Shown: positions 48,529-60,793 of the stretch, piece after piece
How the letters are laid out: each line of letters starts with the position of its first letter
Numbering within the stretch: position 1 is the stretch's first letter
Origin: Ptiloglossa arizonensis
Taxonomy: Eukaryota > Arthropoda > Insecta > Hymenoptera > Colletidae
Length of the DNA stretch: 64,000 nucleotides
Reading direction: 5' to 3'
Assembly (NCBI RefSeq): GCF_051014685.1
Contig: NW_027479307.1
Span: 62,001 to 126,000 of the forward strand
Made by a program: the position numbers and the translations under genes
The notes under the pieces: generated by a model
Database searches by the model: none
What the model was told of the DNA's origin: nothing
What the model saw: the letters and a program-made list of their open reading frames with translations, nothing else

Positions 48529-50877
48529 GGAGAAACGAACAAAGAAACGGAGAAACGAAGGAAGAAACGGAGAAACGAAGAAAGAATCGGAGAAACGAAC
48601 AAAGAAACGGAGAAACGAACAAAGAAACGGAGAAACGAACAAAGAAACGGAGAAACGGAGAAAGAAACGGAGGAACGGAGAAAGAAATGGAGAATCGGAG
48701 AAATAAATGGAGAAACGAAGAAATAGACAGAGAAACGGAGAAATAAATGGAGAAACGAAGAAATAAAAGGAGATACGAACAAAGAAACGGAGAAACGAAG
48801 AAAGAAAGGGAGAAACGAAGAAAGAAACGGAGACACGAAGAAAGAAACGGAGAAACGAAGACAGAAACGGAGAAACGTGGAAAGAAACTGAGAAACGAAG
48901 AATGAAACGGAGAAACGAACAAAGGAACCGAGAAACGAACAAAGAAGCGGAGAAACGAAGAAAGAAACGGAGAATCGGAGAAATAAATGGAGAAATGAAG
49001 AAATAAACGGAGAAACGGAGAAATAAATGGAGAAACGAAGAAATAAACGGAGAAACGAACAAAGTAGCGGAGAAACGAAGAAAGAAACGGAGAAACGAAG
49101 AAAGAAACGGAGAAACGAACAAAGAAACGGAGAAACGAACAAAGAAACGGAGAAACGAAGAAAGAAACGCAGAAACGAAGAAAGAAACTGAGGAACGGAG
49201 AAATAAATGGAGAAGCGAAGAAATAAACGGAGAAACGAAGAAATAAACGGAGAAACGAAGAAAGAAACGGAGAAACGAAGAAAGAAACGGAGAAACGAAC
49301 AAAGAAACGGAGAAACGAAGAAAGAAACGCAGAAACGAAGAAAGAAACGGAGAAACGAAGAAAGAAACGGAGAAACGAAGAAAGAAACGGAGAAACGACG
49401 AATGAAACGGAGAAACGAAGAAAGAAACGGTGAAATAAACGGAGAAACGAAGATATAAACGAAGAAACGAAGAAAGAAACGGTGAAACGAAGAAAGAAAC
49501 GGAGAAACGAAGAAAGAAACAGAGAAACGAAGAAAGAAACGGAGAAACGAAGAAATAAACCGAGAAACGGAGAAAGAAACGGAGAATCGGAGAAATAAAT
49601 GGAGAAACGAAGAAATAGACCGAGAAACGGAGAAAGATACGGAGAAACGGTGAAATAAATGGAGAAACGAAGAAATAAACCGAGAAACGAACAAGCAAAC
49701 GGAGAAACGAAGAAGGAAACGGAGAAACGAAGAAAGAAATGAAGAAACGAAGAAAGAAACGAAGAAACGAACAAAGAAACGGAGAAACGAACAAAGAAAC
49801 GGAGTAACGAAGGAAGAAACGGAGAAACGAAGAAAGAATCGGAGAAACGAAGAAAGAAACCGAGAAACGAAGAAAGAACCGAAGAAACGAAGAAAGAAGC
49901 CGAGAAACGGAGAAATAAATGGAGAAACGAAGAAATAAACGGAGAAACGAAGAAAGAAACGGAGAAACGAACAAAGGAACGGAGAAACGAACAAAGAAAC
50001 GGAGAAACGAAGAAAGAAACGGAGAAACGAAGAAAGGAACCGAGAAACGAACAAAGAAACGGAGAAACGAAGAAAGAAACGGAGAATCGGAGAAATAAAT
50101 GGAGAAACGAAGAAATAAAAGGAGAAACGAACAAAGAAACGGAAAAACGAAGAAAGAAACTGAGAAATGAAGAAAGAAACGGAGACACGAAGAAAGAAAC
50201 GGAGAAACGAAGAAAGTAACGGAGAAGTAAATGGAGAAAGGAAGATATAAACGAAGAAACGGAGAAACGGAGAAACGAAGAAACGATAAAAGAAACGGAG
50301 AAACGAAGAAAGAAACGGAGAAACGAAGAAAGAAACGGAGAAACGAAGAAAGAAACGGAGAAACGAAGAAAGAAACGGAGACACGAAGAAAGAAACTGAG
50401 AAACGAAGAAAGAAACCGAGAAACGAAGAAAGAAAGGGAGAAACGAAGAAAGAAACGGAGACACGAAGAAAGAAACGGAGAAACGAAGACAGAAACGGAG
50501 AAACGTAGAAAGAAACTGAGAAACGACGAAAGAAACGGGGAATCGAAGAAATAAATGGAGAAACGGAGAAAGAAACGTAGAAACGAAGAAAGAAACGGAG
50601 AAACGTAGAAAGAAACGGAGAAACGAACAAAGGAACGGAGAAACGAACAAAAAAAACGGAGAAACGAAGAATGAAACGGAGAAACGAACAAAGGAACCGA
50701 GAAACGAACAAAGAAGCGGAGAAACGAAGAAAGAAACGGAGAATCGGAGAAATAAATGGAGAAATGAAGAAATAAACGGAGAAACGGAGAAATAAATGGA
50801 GAAACGAAGAAATAAACGGAGAAACGAACAAAGTAGCGGAGAAACGAAGAAAGAAACGGAGAAACGAAGAAAGAAAC
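48529..50877 (+). repeat. HOR-6 copy 2 (2,349 bp)
   Basis: Second copy (agtaaatgg module at 50,226, A8 at 50,649). It is near identical by spot check; private changes include aaatagacag at about 48,722 and acgtgg at about 48,876. Confidence 0.88.
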
Positions 50878-52200
50878 GGAGAAACGAACAAAGAAACGGA
50901 GAAACGAACAAAGAAACGGAGAAACGAAGAAAGAAACGCAGAAACGAAGAAAGAAACGCAGAAACGAAGAAAGAAACTGAGGAACGGAGAAATAAATGGA
51001 GAAGCGAAGAAATAAACGGAGAAACGAAGAAATAAACGGAGAAACGAAGAAAGAAACGGAGAAACGAAGAAAGAAACGGAGAAACGAACAAAGAAACGGA
51101 GAAACGAAGAAAGAAACGCAGAAACGAAGAAAGAAACGGAGAAACGAAGAAAGAAACGGAGAAACGAAGAAAGAAACGGAGAAACGACGAATGAAACGGA
51201 GAAACGAAGAAAGAAACGGTGAAATAAACGGAGAAACGAAGATATAAACGAAGAAACGAAGAAAGAAACGGTGAAACGAAGAAAGAAACGGAGAAACGAA
51301 GAAAGAAACAGAGAAACGAAGAAAGAAACGGAGAAACGAAGAAATAAACCGAGAAACGGAGAAAGAAACGGAGAATCGGAGAAATAAATGGAGAAACGAA
51401 GAAATAGACCGAGAAACGGAGAAAGATACGGAGAAACGGTGAAATAAATGGAGAAACGAAGAAATAAACCGAGAAACGAACAAGCAAACGGAGAAACGAA
51501 GAAGGAAACGGAGAAACGAAGAAAGAAATGAAGAAACGAAGAAAGAAACGAAGAAACGAACAAAGAAACGGAGAAACGAACAAAGAAACGGAGTAACGAA
51601 GGAAGAAACGGAGAAACGAAGAAAGAATCGGAGAAACGAAGAAAGAAACCGAGAAACGAAGAAAGAACCGAAGAAACGAAGAAAGAAGCCGAGAAACGGA
51701 GAAATAAATGGAGAAACGAAGAAATAAACGGAGAAACGAAGAAAGGAACGGAGAAACGAACAAAGGAACGGAGAAACGAACAAAGAAACGGAGAAACGAA
51801 GAAAGAAACGGAGAAACGAAGAAAGGAACCGAGAAACGAACAAAGAAACGGAGAAACGAAGAAAGAAACGGAGAATCGGAGAAATAAATGGAGAAACGAA
51901 GAAATAAAAGGAGAAACGAACAAAGAAACGGAGAAACGAAGAAAGAAACTGAGAAATGAAGAAAGAAACGGAGACACGAAGAAAGAAACGGAGAAACGAA
52001 GAAAGTAACGGAGAAGTAAATGGAGAAAGGAAGATATAAACGAAGAAACGGAGAAACGGAGAAACGAAGAAACGATAAAAGAAACGGAGAAACGAAGAAA
52101 GAAACGGAGAAACGAAGAAAGAAACGGAGAAACGAAGAAAGAAACGGAGAAACGAAGAAAGAAACGGAGACACGAAGAAAGAAACTGAGAGACGAAGAAA
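50878..52200 (+). repeat. HOR-6 copy 3, internally deleted
   Basis: Follows copy 2 at 1,789 bp (module at 52,015) rather than 2,349 bp: a 560-bp loss. The joint lies near 50,936-50,985, where an acgcag unit is doubled. Homology to copy 2 ends near 52,200 at actgagagacg. Confidence 0.85.
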
Positions 52201-52620
52201 GAAATGGAGAATCGGAGAAATAAATGGAGAAACGAAGAAATAGACCAAGAAACGGAGAAAGAAACGGAGAAACGAAGAAAGAAACGGAGAAACGAAGAAA
52301 GAAGCTGAGAAATGAAGAAAGAAACGGAGAAACGAAGAAAGAAACGGAGAAACGAAGAAAGAAACGGAGAAACGAAGAAAGAAACGGAGAAACGATGAAA
52401 GAAATGGAGAATCGGAGAAATAAATGGAGAAACGAAGAAATAGACCGAGAAACGGAGAAAGAAACGGAGAAACGAAGAAAGAAATGGAGAAACGAAGAAA
52501 GAAACGGAGAAACGAAGAAAGAAACTGAGAAATGAAGAAAGAAACGGAGACACGAAGAAAGAAACGGAGAAAAGAAGAAAGTAACGGAGAAACGAAGAAA
52601 TAAACGGAGAAACGGAGAAA
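52201..52620 (+). repeat. Linker satellite
   Basis: Satellite with aaatagaccaag, aagctgag, aaatggagaatcgg and aactgag variants, built from pieces also seen at 53.1 and 61.1 kb. Nothing else recognisable. Confidence 0.7.
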
Positions 52621-53480
52621 TAAATGGAGAAATGAAGAAATAAAAGGAGAAACGAACAAAGAAACGGAGAAACGAAGAAAGAAACTGAGAAATGAAGAAA
52701 GAAACGGAGACACGAAGAAAGAAACGGAGAAACGAAGAAAGTAACGGAGAAACGAAGAAAGAAACTGAGAAACGAAGAAAGAAATGGAGAATCGGAGAAG
52801 CAAATGGTGAAACGAAGAAATAGACCGAGAAACGGAGAAAGAAACGGAGAAACGAAGAAAGAAACGGAGAAACGAAGAAAGAAACGGAGAAACGAACAAA
52901 GGAACGGAGAAACGAAGAAAGAAACGGAGAAACGAACAAACGAACCGAGAAACGAACAAAGAAACGGAGAAACGAAGAAAGAAACGGAGAATCGGAGAAA
53001 TAAATGGAGAAACGAAGAAATAAACGGAGAAACGGAGAAATAAATGGAGAAACGAAGAAATAAAAGGAGAAACGAACAAAGAAACGGAGAAACGAAGAAA
53101 GAAACTGAGAAATGAAGAAAGAAACGGAGACACGAAGAAAGAAACGGAGAAACGAAGAAAGTAACGGAGAAACGAAGAAAGAAACTGAGAAACGAAGAAA
53201 GAAATGGAGAATCGGAGAAGTAAATGGAGAAACGAAGAAATAGACCGAGAAACGGAGAATGAAACGGAGAAACGAAGAAAGAAACGGAGAAACGAAGAAA
53301 GAAACGGAGAAACGAACAAAGGAACGGAGAAACGAACAAAGAAACGGAGATACGAAGAAAGAAACGGAGAAACGAAGAAAGGAACCGAGAAACGAACAAA
53401 GAAACGGAGAAACGAAGAAAGAAACGGAGAATCGGAGAAATAAATGGAGAAACGAAGAAATAAACGGAGAAACGGAGAAA
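52621..53480 (+). repeat. 420/440-bp tandem pair
   Basis: 52,621-53,040 and 53,041-53,480 share aaataaaagg, aactgagaaatg, agacacg, aaagtaacgg, aaatggagaatcggagaag and aaatagaccg in order. The second copy has one extra 20-bp unit, so its downstream half is offset by 440. Confidence 0.85.
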
Positions 53481-56400
53481 TAAATGGAGAAACGAAGAAA
53501 TAAAAGGAGAAACGAATAAAGTAACGGAGAAACGAAGAAAGAAACGGAGAAACGAAGAAAGAAACGGAGAAACGAAGAAAGAAACAAAGAAACGAAGAAG
53601 GAAACGGAGAAGCGAACAAAGAAACGGAGAAACGAAGAAAGAACCGGAGAAACGAACAATGAAACGCAGAAGCGAAGAATGAACCGGAGAAACGAAGAAA
53701 TAAACGGAGAAATGAAGAAAGAAACGGAGAAACAGAGAAAGAAACGGAGAAACGAACATAGAAACGGAGAAACGAAGAAAGAAACGGAGAAACGACGAAT
53801 GAAACGGAGAAACGAAGAAAGAAACGGTGAAATAAATGGAGAAACGAATATATAAACGGAGAAACGAAGAAAGAAACGGTGAAACGAAGAAAGAAACGGA
53901 GAAACGAAGAAAGAAACAGAGAAACGAAGAAATAAATGGAGAAACGAAGAAATAAACGGAGAAACGAAGAAAGAAACGGAGAAACGAAGAAATAAACGGA
54001 GAAATGAAGAAAGACACGGAGAAACGAAGAAAGAAACGGAGAAACGAAGAAAGAAACGGAAAAATAAATGGAGAAACGAAGAAATAAACCGAGAAACGGA
54101 GAAAGAAACGGAGAAACGAAGAATGAAACGGAGAAACGAAGAAATAAACGGAGAAACGAAGAAAGAAACAAAGAAGCGAAGAAGGAAACGGAGAAACGAA
54201 GAAAGAAACGGAGAAATAAATGGAGAAACGAAGAAATAAACCGAGAAACGGAAAAAGAAACGGAGAAACGAAGAAAGAAACGGAGAAACGAAGAAAGAAA
54301 CGGAGAAACGGAGAAATAAATGGAGAAACGAAGAAATAAACGGAGAAACGAAGAAAGAAACGGAGAAACGAAGAAATAAACGGAGAAATGAAGAAAGACA
54401 CGGAGAAACGAAGAAAGAAACGGAGAAACGAAGAAAGAAACGGAAAAATAAATGGAGAAACGAAGAAATAAACCGAGAAACGGAAAAAGAAACGGAGAAA
54501 CGAACAAAGAAACGGAGAAACGAAAAAAGAAACGGAGAAACGGAGAAATAAATGGAGAAACGAAGAAATAGACGTAGAAACGAAGAAAGAAACGGAGAAA
54601 CGAAGAAATAAACGGAGAAACGAAGAAAGAAACAAAGAAACGAAGAAGGAAACGGAGAAGCGAACAAAGAAACGGAGAAACGAAGAAAGAAACGGAGAAA
54701 CGAACAATGAAACGCAGAAGCGAAGAATGAAGCGGAGAAACGAAGAAATAAACGGAGAAACGAAAAAAGAAACGGAGAAACGGAGAAATAAATGGAGAAA
54801 CGAAGAAATAGACGTAGAAACGAAGAAAGAAACGGAGAAACGACGAATGAAACGGAGAAACGAAGAAACAAACGGTGAAATAAATGGAGAAACGAAGAAA
54901 TAAACCGAGAAACGGAAAAAGAAACGGAGAAACGAACAAAGAAACGGAGAAACGAAGAAAGAAACGGAGAAACGAACAAAGAAACGGAGAAACGAACAAA
55001 GAAACGGAGAAACGATCAAAGCAACGGAGAAATGAACAAAGAGACGGTGAAACGAAGAAAGATACGGAGAAACGGTGAAATAAATGGAGAAACGAAGAAA
55101 TAAACCGAGAAACGAATAAGCAAACGGAGAAACGAAGAAAGAAACGTAGAAACGAAGAAAGAAATGTAGAAACGAAGAAAGTAACGAAGAAACGAACAAT
55201 GAAACGGAGAAACGAACAAAGAAACGGAGAAACGAAGAAAGAAACGGAGAAACGAAGAAAGAAACTGAGAAACGAAGATAGAAACGGAGAAACGAAGAAA
55301 GAAACGGGGAAACGAAGAAAGAAATGAAGAAACGAAGAAAGAAACGAAGAAACGAAGAATGAAACGGAGAAACGAACAAAGAAACGGAGAAACGAAGAAA
55401 GAAACGGAGAAACGAAGAAACAAACGCAGAAACGAACAAAGGAACCGAGAAACGAACAAAGAAACGGAGAAACGAAGAAAGAAACGGAAAAACGAACAAA
55501 GAAACGGAGAAACGAAGAAAGAAACGCAGAAACGAAGAAAGAAACGGACAAACGAACAAAGAAACGGAGAAACGAACAAAGAAACGGAGAAACGAAGAAA
55601 GAAACGAAGAAATAAATGGGGAAACGAAGAAATAAACGGAGAAACGAACAAGGAAACGGAGAAACGAAGAAAGAAACGGAGAAACGAAGAAACAAACGGA
55701 GAAACGTAGAAAGAAACGGAGATACGAAGAAAGAAACGGAGAAACGAAGAAAGAAACGGAGAAACGTAGAAAGAAACGGAGATACGAAGAAATAAATGGA
55801 GAAACGAAGAAATAAACGGAGAAACGAAGAAAGAAACGGAGAAACGAAGACAGAAACGGAGAAACGAAGAAAGAAACGGAGAAATGAAGAAAGAAACGGA
55901 GAATCGAAGAAAGAAACGGAGAAACGAACAAAGAAACGGAGAAACGAACAAAGAAACGGAGAAACGAAGAAAGAAACGCAGAAACAAAGAAAGAAACGGA
56001 GGAACGAAGAAATAAATGGAGAAGCGAAGAAATAAACGGAGAAACGAAGAAATAATCGGAGAAACGAAGAAAGAAACGGAGAAACGAAGAAAGAAACGGA
56101 AGAACGAAGAAAGAAACGGAGAAACGAAGAAAGAAACGGAGAAACGAACAAAGGAACCGAGAAACGATCAAAGAAACGGAGAAACGAAGAAAGAAACGGA
56201 GAATCGGAGAAATAAATGGAGAAACGAAGAAATAAACGGAGAAACGAAGAAAGAAACAGAGAAACGAAGAAAGAAACGGAGTAACGAAGAAATAAACCGA
56301 GAAACGGAGAAAGAAACGGAGAATCGGAGAAATAAATGGAGAAACGAAGAAATAGACCGTGAAACGGAGAAAGAAACGGAGAAACGAACAAAGAAACGGA

Positions 56401-56741
56401 GAAACGAAGAAAGAAACGGAGAAACGAACAAAGAAACGGAGAAACGAACAAAGAGACGGAGAAACGAAGAAAGATACGGAGAAACGGTGAAATAAATGGA
56501 GAAACGAAGAAATAAACCGAGAAACGAACAAGCAAACGGAGAAACGAAGAAAGAAACGGAGAAACGAAGAAAGAAATGAAGAAACGAACAAAGAAACGAA
56601 GAAACGAACAAAGAAACGGAGAAACGAACAAAGAAACGGAGAAACGAAGGAAGAAACGGAGAAACGAAGAAAGAATCGGAGAAACGAAGAAAGAAACCGA
56701 GAAACGAAGAAAGAACCGGAGAAACGAAGAAACAAGCCGAG
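52990..56741 (+). repeat. HOR-7 copy 1 (3,752 bp)
   Basis: The longest clean HOR here. Markers aaataaaaggagaaacgaataaagtaacgg (from about 53,490), acgaatatataaacgg (about 53,845), aaacaaacggtg, cgatcaaagcaacgg (about 55,013) and aaataatcgg (about 56,050) all recur at +3,752, or +4,052 after a 300-bp insertion in copy 2. 3,752 is 938 x 4. It carries a private length-neutral patch at about 54,761-54,840. Confidence 0.88.
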
Positions 56742-59700
56742 AAACGGAGAAATAAATGGAGAAACGAAGAAATAAACGGAGAAACGGAGAAATAAATGGA
56801 GAAACGAAGAAATAAAAGGAGAAACGAACAAAGAAACGGAGAAACGAAGAAAGAAACTGAGAAATGAAGAAAGAAACGGAGACACGAAGAAAGAAACGGA
56901 GAAACGAAGAAAGTAACGGAGAAACGAAGAAAGAAACTGAGAAACGAAGAAAGAAATGGAGAATCGGAGAAGTAAATGGAGAAACGAAGAAATAGACCGA
57001 GAAACGGAGAATGAAACGGAGAAACGAAGAAAGAAACGGAGAAACGAAGAAAGAAACGGAGAAACGAACAAAGGAACGGAGAAACGAACAAAGAAACGGA
57101 GAAACGAAGAAAGAAACGGAGAAACGAAGAAAGGAACCGAGAAACGAACAAAGAAACGGAGAAACGAAGAAAGAAACGGAGAATCGGAGAAATAAATGGA
57201 GAAACGAAGAAATAAACGGAGAAACGGAGAAATAAATGGAGAAACGAAGAAATAAAAGGAGAAACGAATAAAGTAACGGAGAAACGAAGAAAGAAACGGA
57301 GAAACGAAGAAAGAAACGGAGAAACGAAGAAAGAAACAAAGAAACGAAGAAGGAAACGGAGAAGCGAACAAAGAAACGGAGAAACGAAGAAAGAACCGGA
57401 GAAACGAACAATGAAACGCAGAAGCGAAGAATGAACCGGAGAAACGAAGAAATAAACGGAGAAATGAAGAAAGAAACGGAGAAACAGAGAAAGAAACGGA
57501 GAAACGAACATAGAAACGGAGAAACGAAGAAAGAAACGGAGAAACGACGAATGAAACGGAGAAACGAAGAAAGAAACGGTGAAATAAATGGAGAAACGAA
57601 TATATAAACGGAGAAACGAAGAAAGAAACGGTGAAACGAAGAAAGAAACGGAGAAACGAAGAAAGAAACAGAGAAACGAAGAAATAAATGGAGAAACGAA
57701 GAAATAAACGGAGAAACGAAGAAAGAAACGGAGAAACGAAGAAATAAACGGAGAAATGAAGAAAGACACGGAGAAACGAAGAAAGAAACGGAGAAACGAA
57801 GAAAGAAACGGAAAAATAAATGGAGAAACGAAGAAATAAACCGAGAAACGGAGAAAGAAACGGAGAAACGAAGAATGAAACGGAGAAACGAAGAAATAAA
57901 CGGAGAAACGAAGAAAGAAACAAAGAAACGAAGAAGGAAACGGAGAAACGAAGAAAGAAACGGAGAAATAAATGGAGAAACGAAGAAATAAACCGAGAAA
58001 CGGAAAAAGAAACGGAGAAACGAAGAAAGAAACGGAGAAACGAAGAAAGAAACGGAGAAACGGAGAAATAAATGGAGAAACGAAGAAATAAACGGAGAAA
58101 CGAAGAAAGAAACGGAGAAACGAAGAAATAAACGGAGAAATGAAGAAAGACACGGAGAAACGAAGAAAGAAACGGAGAAACGAAGAAAGAAACGGAAAAA
58201 TAAATGGAGAAACGAAGAAATAAACCGAGAAACGGAAAAAGAAACGGAGAAACGAACAAAGAAACGGAGAAACGAAAAAAGAAACGGAGAAACGGAGAAA
58301 TAAATGGAGAAACGAAGAAATAAACGTAGAAACGAAGAAAGAAACGGAGAAACGAAGAAATAAACGGAGAAACGAAGAAAGAAACAAAGAAACGAAGAAG
58401 GAAACGGAGAAGCGAACAAAGAAACGGAGAAACGAAGAAAGAAACGGAGAAACGAACAATGAAACGCAGAAGCGAAGAATGAAGCGGAGAAACGAAGAAA
58501 TAAACGGAGAAATGAAGAAAGAAACGGAGAAACAAAGAAAGAAACGGAGAAACGAACATAGAAACGGAGAAACGAAGAAAGAAACGGAGAAACGACGAAT
58601 GAAACGGAGAAACGAAGAAACAAACGGTGAAATAAATGGAGAAACGAAGAAATAAACCGAGAAACGGAAAAAGAAACGGAGAAACGAACAAAGAAACGGA
58701 GAAACGAAGAAAGAAACGGAGAAACGAACAAAGAAACGGAGAAACGAACAAAGAAACGGAGAAACGATCAAAGCAACGGAGAAACGAACAAAGAGACGGT
58801 GAAACGAAGAAAGATACGGAGAAACGGTGAAATAAATGGAGAAACGAAGAAATAAACCGAGAAACGAACAAGCAAACGGAGAAACGAAGAAAGAAACGTA
58901 GAAACGAAGAAAGAAATGTAGAAACGAAGAAAGTAACGAAGAAACGAACAATGAAACGGAGAAACGAACAAAGAAACGGAGAAACGAAGGAAGAAACGGG
59001 GAAACGAAGAAAGAATCGGAGAAACGAAGAAAGAAACCGAGAAACGAAGAAAGAACCGGAGTAACGAAGACAGAAGCCGAGACATGGAGAAATAAATGGA
59101 GAAACGAAGAAATAAACGGAGAAACGAAGAAAGAAACGGAGAAACGAAGAAAGAAACGGAGAAACGACGAAAGAAACGGAGAAATGAAGAAAGAAACGGA
59201 GAAGTAAATGGAGAAACGAAGATATAAACGGAGAAACGAAGAAAGAAACGGAGAAACGAAGAAAGGATAAAAGAAACGGAGAAACGAAGAAAGAAACGGA
59301 GAAACGAAGAAAGAAACTGAGAAACGAAGATAGAAACGGAGAAACGAAGAAAGAAACGGGGAAACGAAGAAAGAAATGAAGAAACGAAGAAAGAAACGAA
59401 GAAACGAAGAATGAAACGGAGAAACGAACAAAGAAACGGAGAAACGAAGAAAGAAACGGAGAAACGAAGAAGCAAACGCAGAAACGAACAAAGGAACCGA
59501 GAAACGAACAAAGAAACGGAGAAACGAAGAAAGAAACGGAAAAACGAACAAAGAAACGGAGAAACGAAGAAAGAAACGCAGAAACGAAGAAAGAAACGGA
59601 CAAACGAACAAAGAAACGGAGAAACGAACAAAGAAACGGAGAAACGAAGAAAGAAACGAAGAAATAAATGGGGAAACGAAGAAATAAACGGAGAAACGAA

Positions 59701-60793
59701 CAAGGAAACGGAGAAACGAAGAAAGAAACGGAGAAACGAAGAAACAAACGGAGAAACGTAGAAAGAAACGGAGATACGAAGAAAGAAACGGAGAAACGAA
59801 GAAAGAAACGGAGAAACGTAGAAAGAAACGGAGATACGAAGAAATAAATGGAGAAACGAAGAAATAAACGGAGAAACGAAGAAAGAAACGGAGAAACGAA
59901 GACAGAAACGGAGAAACGAAGAAAGAAACGGAGAAATGAAGAAAGAAACGGAGAATCGAAGAAAGAAACGGAGAAACGAACAAAGAAACGGAGAAACGAA
60001 CAAAGAAACGGAGAAACGAAGAAAGAAACGCAGAAACAAAGAAAGAAACGGAGGAACGAAGAAATAAATGGAGAAGCGAAGAAATAAACGGAGAAACGAA
60101 GAAATAATCGGAGAAACGAAGAAAGAAACGGAGAAACGAAGAAAGAAACGGAAGAACGAAGAAAGAAACGGAGAAACGAAGAAAGAAACGGAGAAACGAA
60201 CAAAGGAACCGAGAAACGATCAAAGAAACGGAGAAACGAAGAAAGAAACGGAGAATCGGAGAAATAAATGGAGAAACGAAGAAATAAACGGAGAAACGAA
60301 GAAAGAAACAGAGAAACGAAGAAAGAAACGGAGTAACGAAGAAATAAACCGAGAAACGGAGAAAGAAACGGAGAATCGGAGAAATAAATGGAGAAACGAA
60401 GAAATAGACCGTGAAACGGAGAAAGAAACGGAGAAACGAACAAAGAAACGGAGAAACGAAGAAAGAAACGGAGAAACGAACAAAGAAACGGAGAAACGAA
60501 CAAAGAGACGGAGAAACGAAGAAAGATACGGAGAAACGGTGAAATAAATGGAGAAACGAAGAAATAAACCGAGAAACGAACAAGCAAACGGAGAAACGAA
60601 GAAAGAAACGGAGAAACGAAGAAAGAAATGAAGAAACGAACAAAGAAACGAAGAAACGAACAAAGAAACGGAGAAACGAACAAAGAAACGGAGAAACGAA
60701 GGAAGAAACGGAGAAACGAAGAAAGAATCGGAGAAACGAAGAAAGAAACCGAGAAACGAAGAAAGAACCGGAGAAACGAAGAAACAAGCCGAG
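56742..60793 (+). repeat. HOR-7 copy 2 (4,052 bp)
   Basis: Second copy with 300 bp more than copy 1, gained near 58,980-59,285. Private differences: aaataaacgtag at about 58,320 where copy 1 has aaatagacgtag, and aaagaaacgaagaagg at about 57,920 where copy 1 has aagaagcg. Homology ends near 60,840. Confidence 0.88.
58980..59285 (+). repeat. 300-bp block present only in HOR-7 copy 2
   Basis: Between units equivalent to 55,226 of copy 1, this copy has acgaaggaag, aagaatcgg, aaccgag, agtaacgaagacag, acatggag, acgacgaaag, agtaaatgg, agatataaacgg and acgaagaaaggataaaag. It resembles the agtaaatgg module elsewhere, so it is either an insertion here or a deletion in copy 1. Confidence 0.8.
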
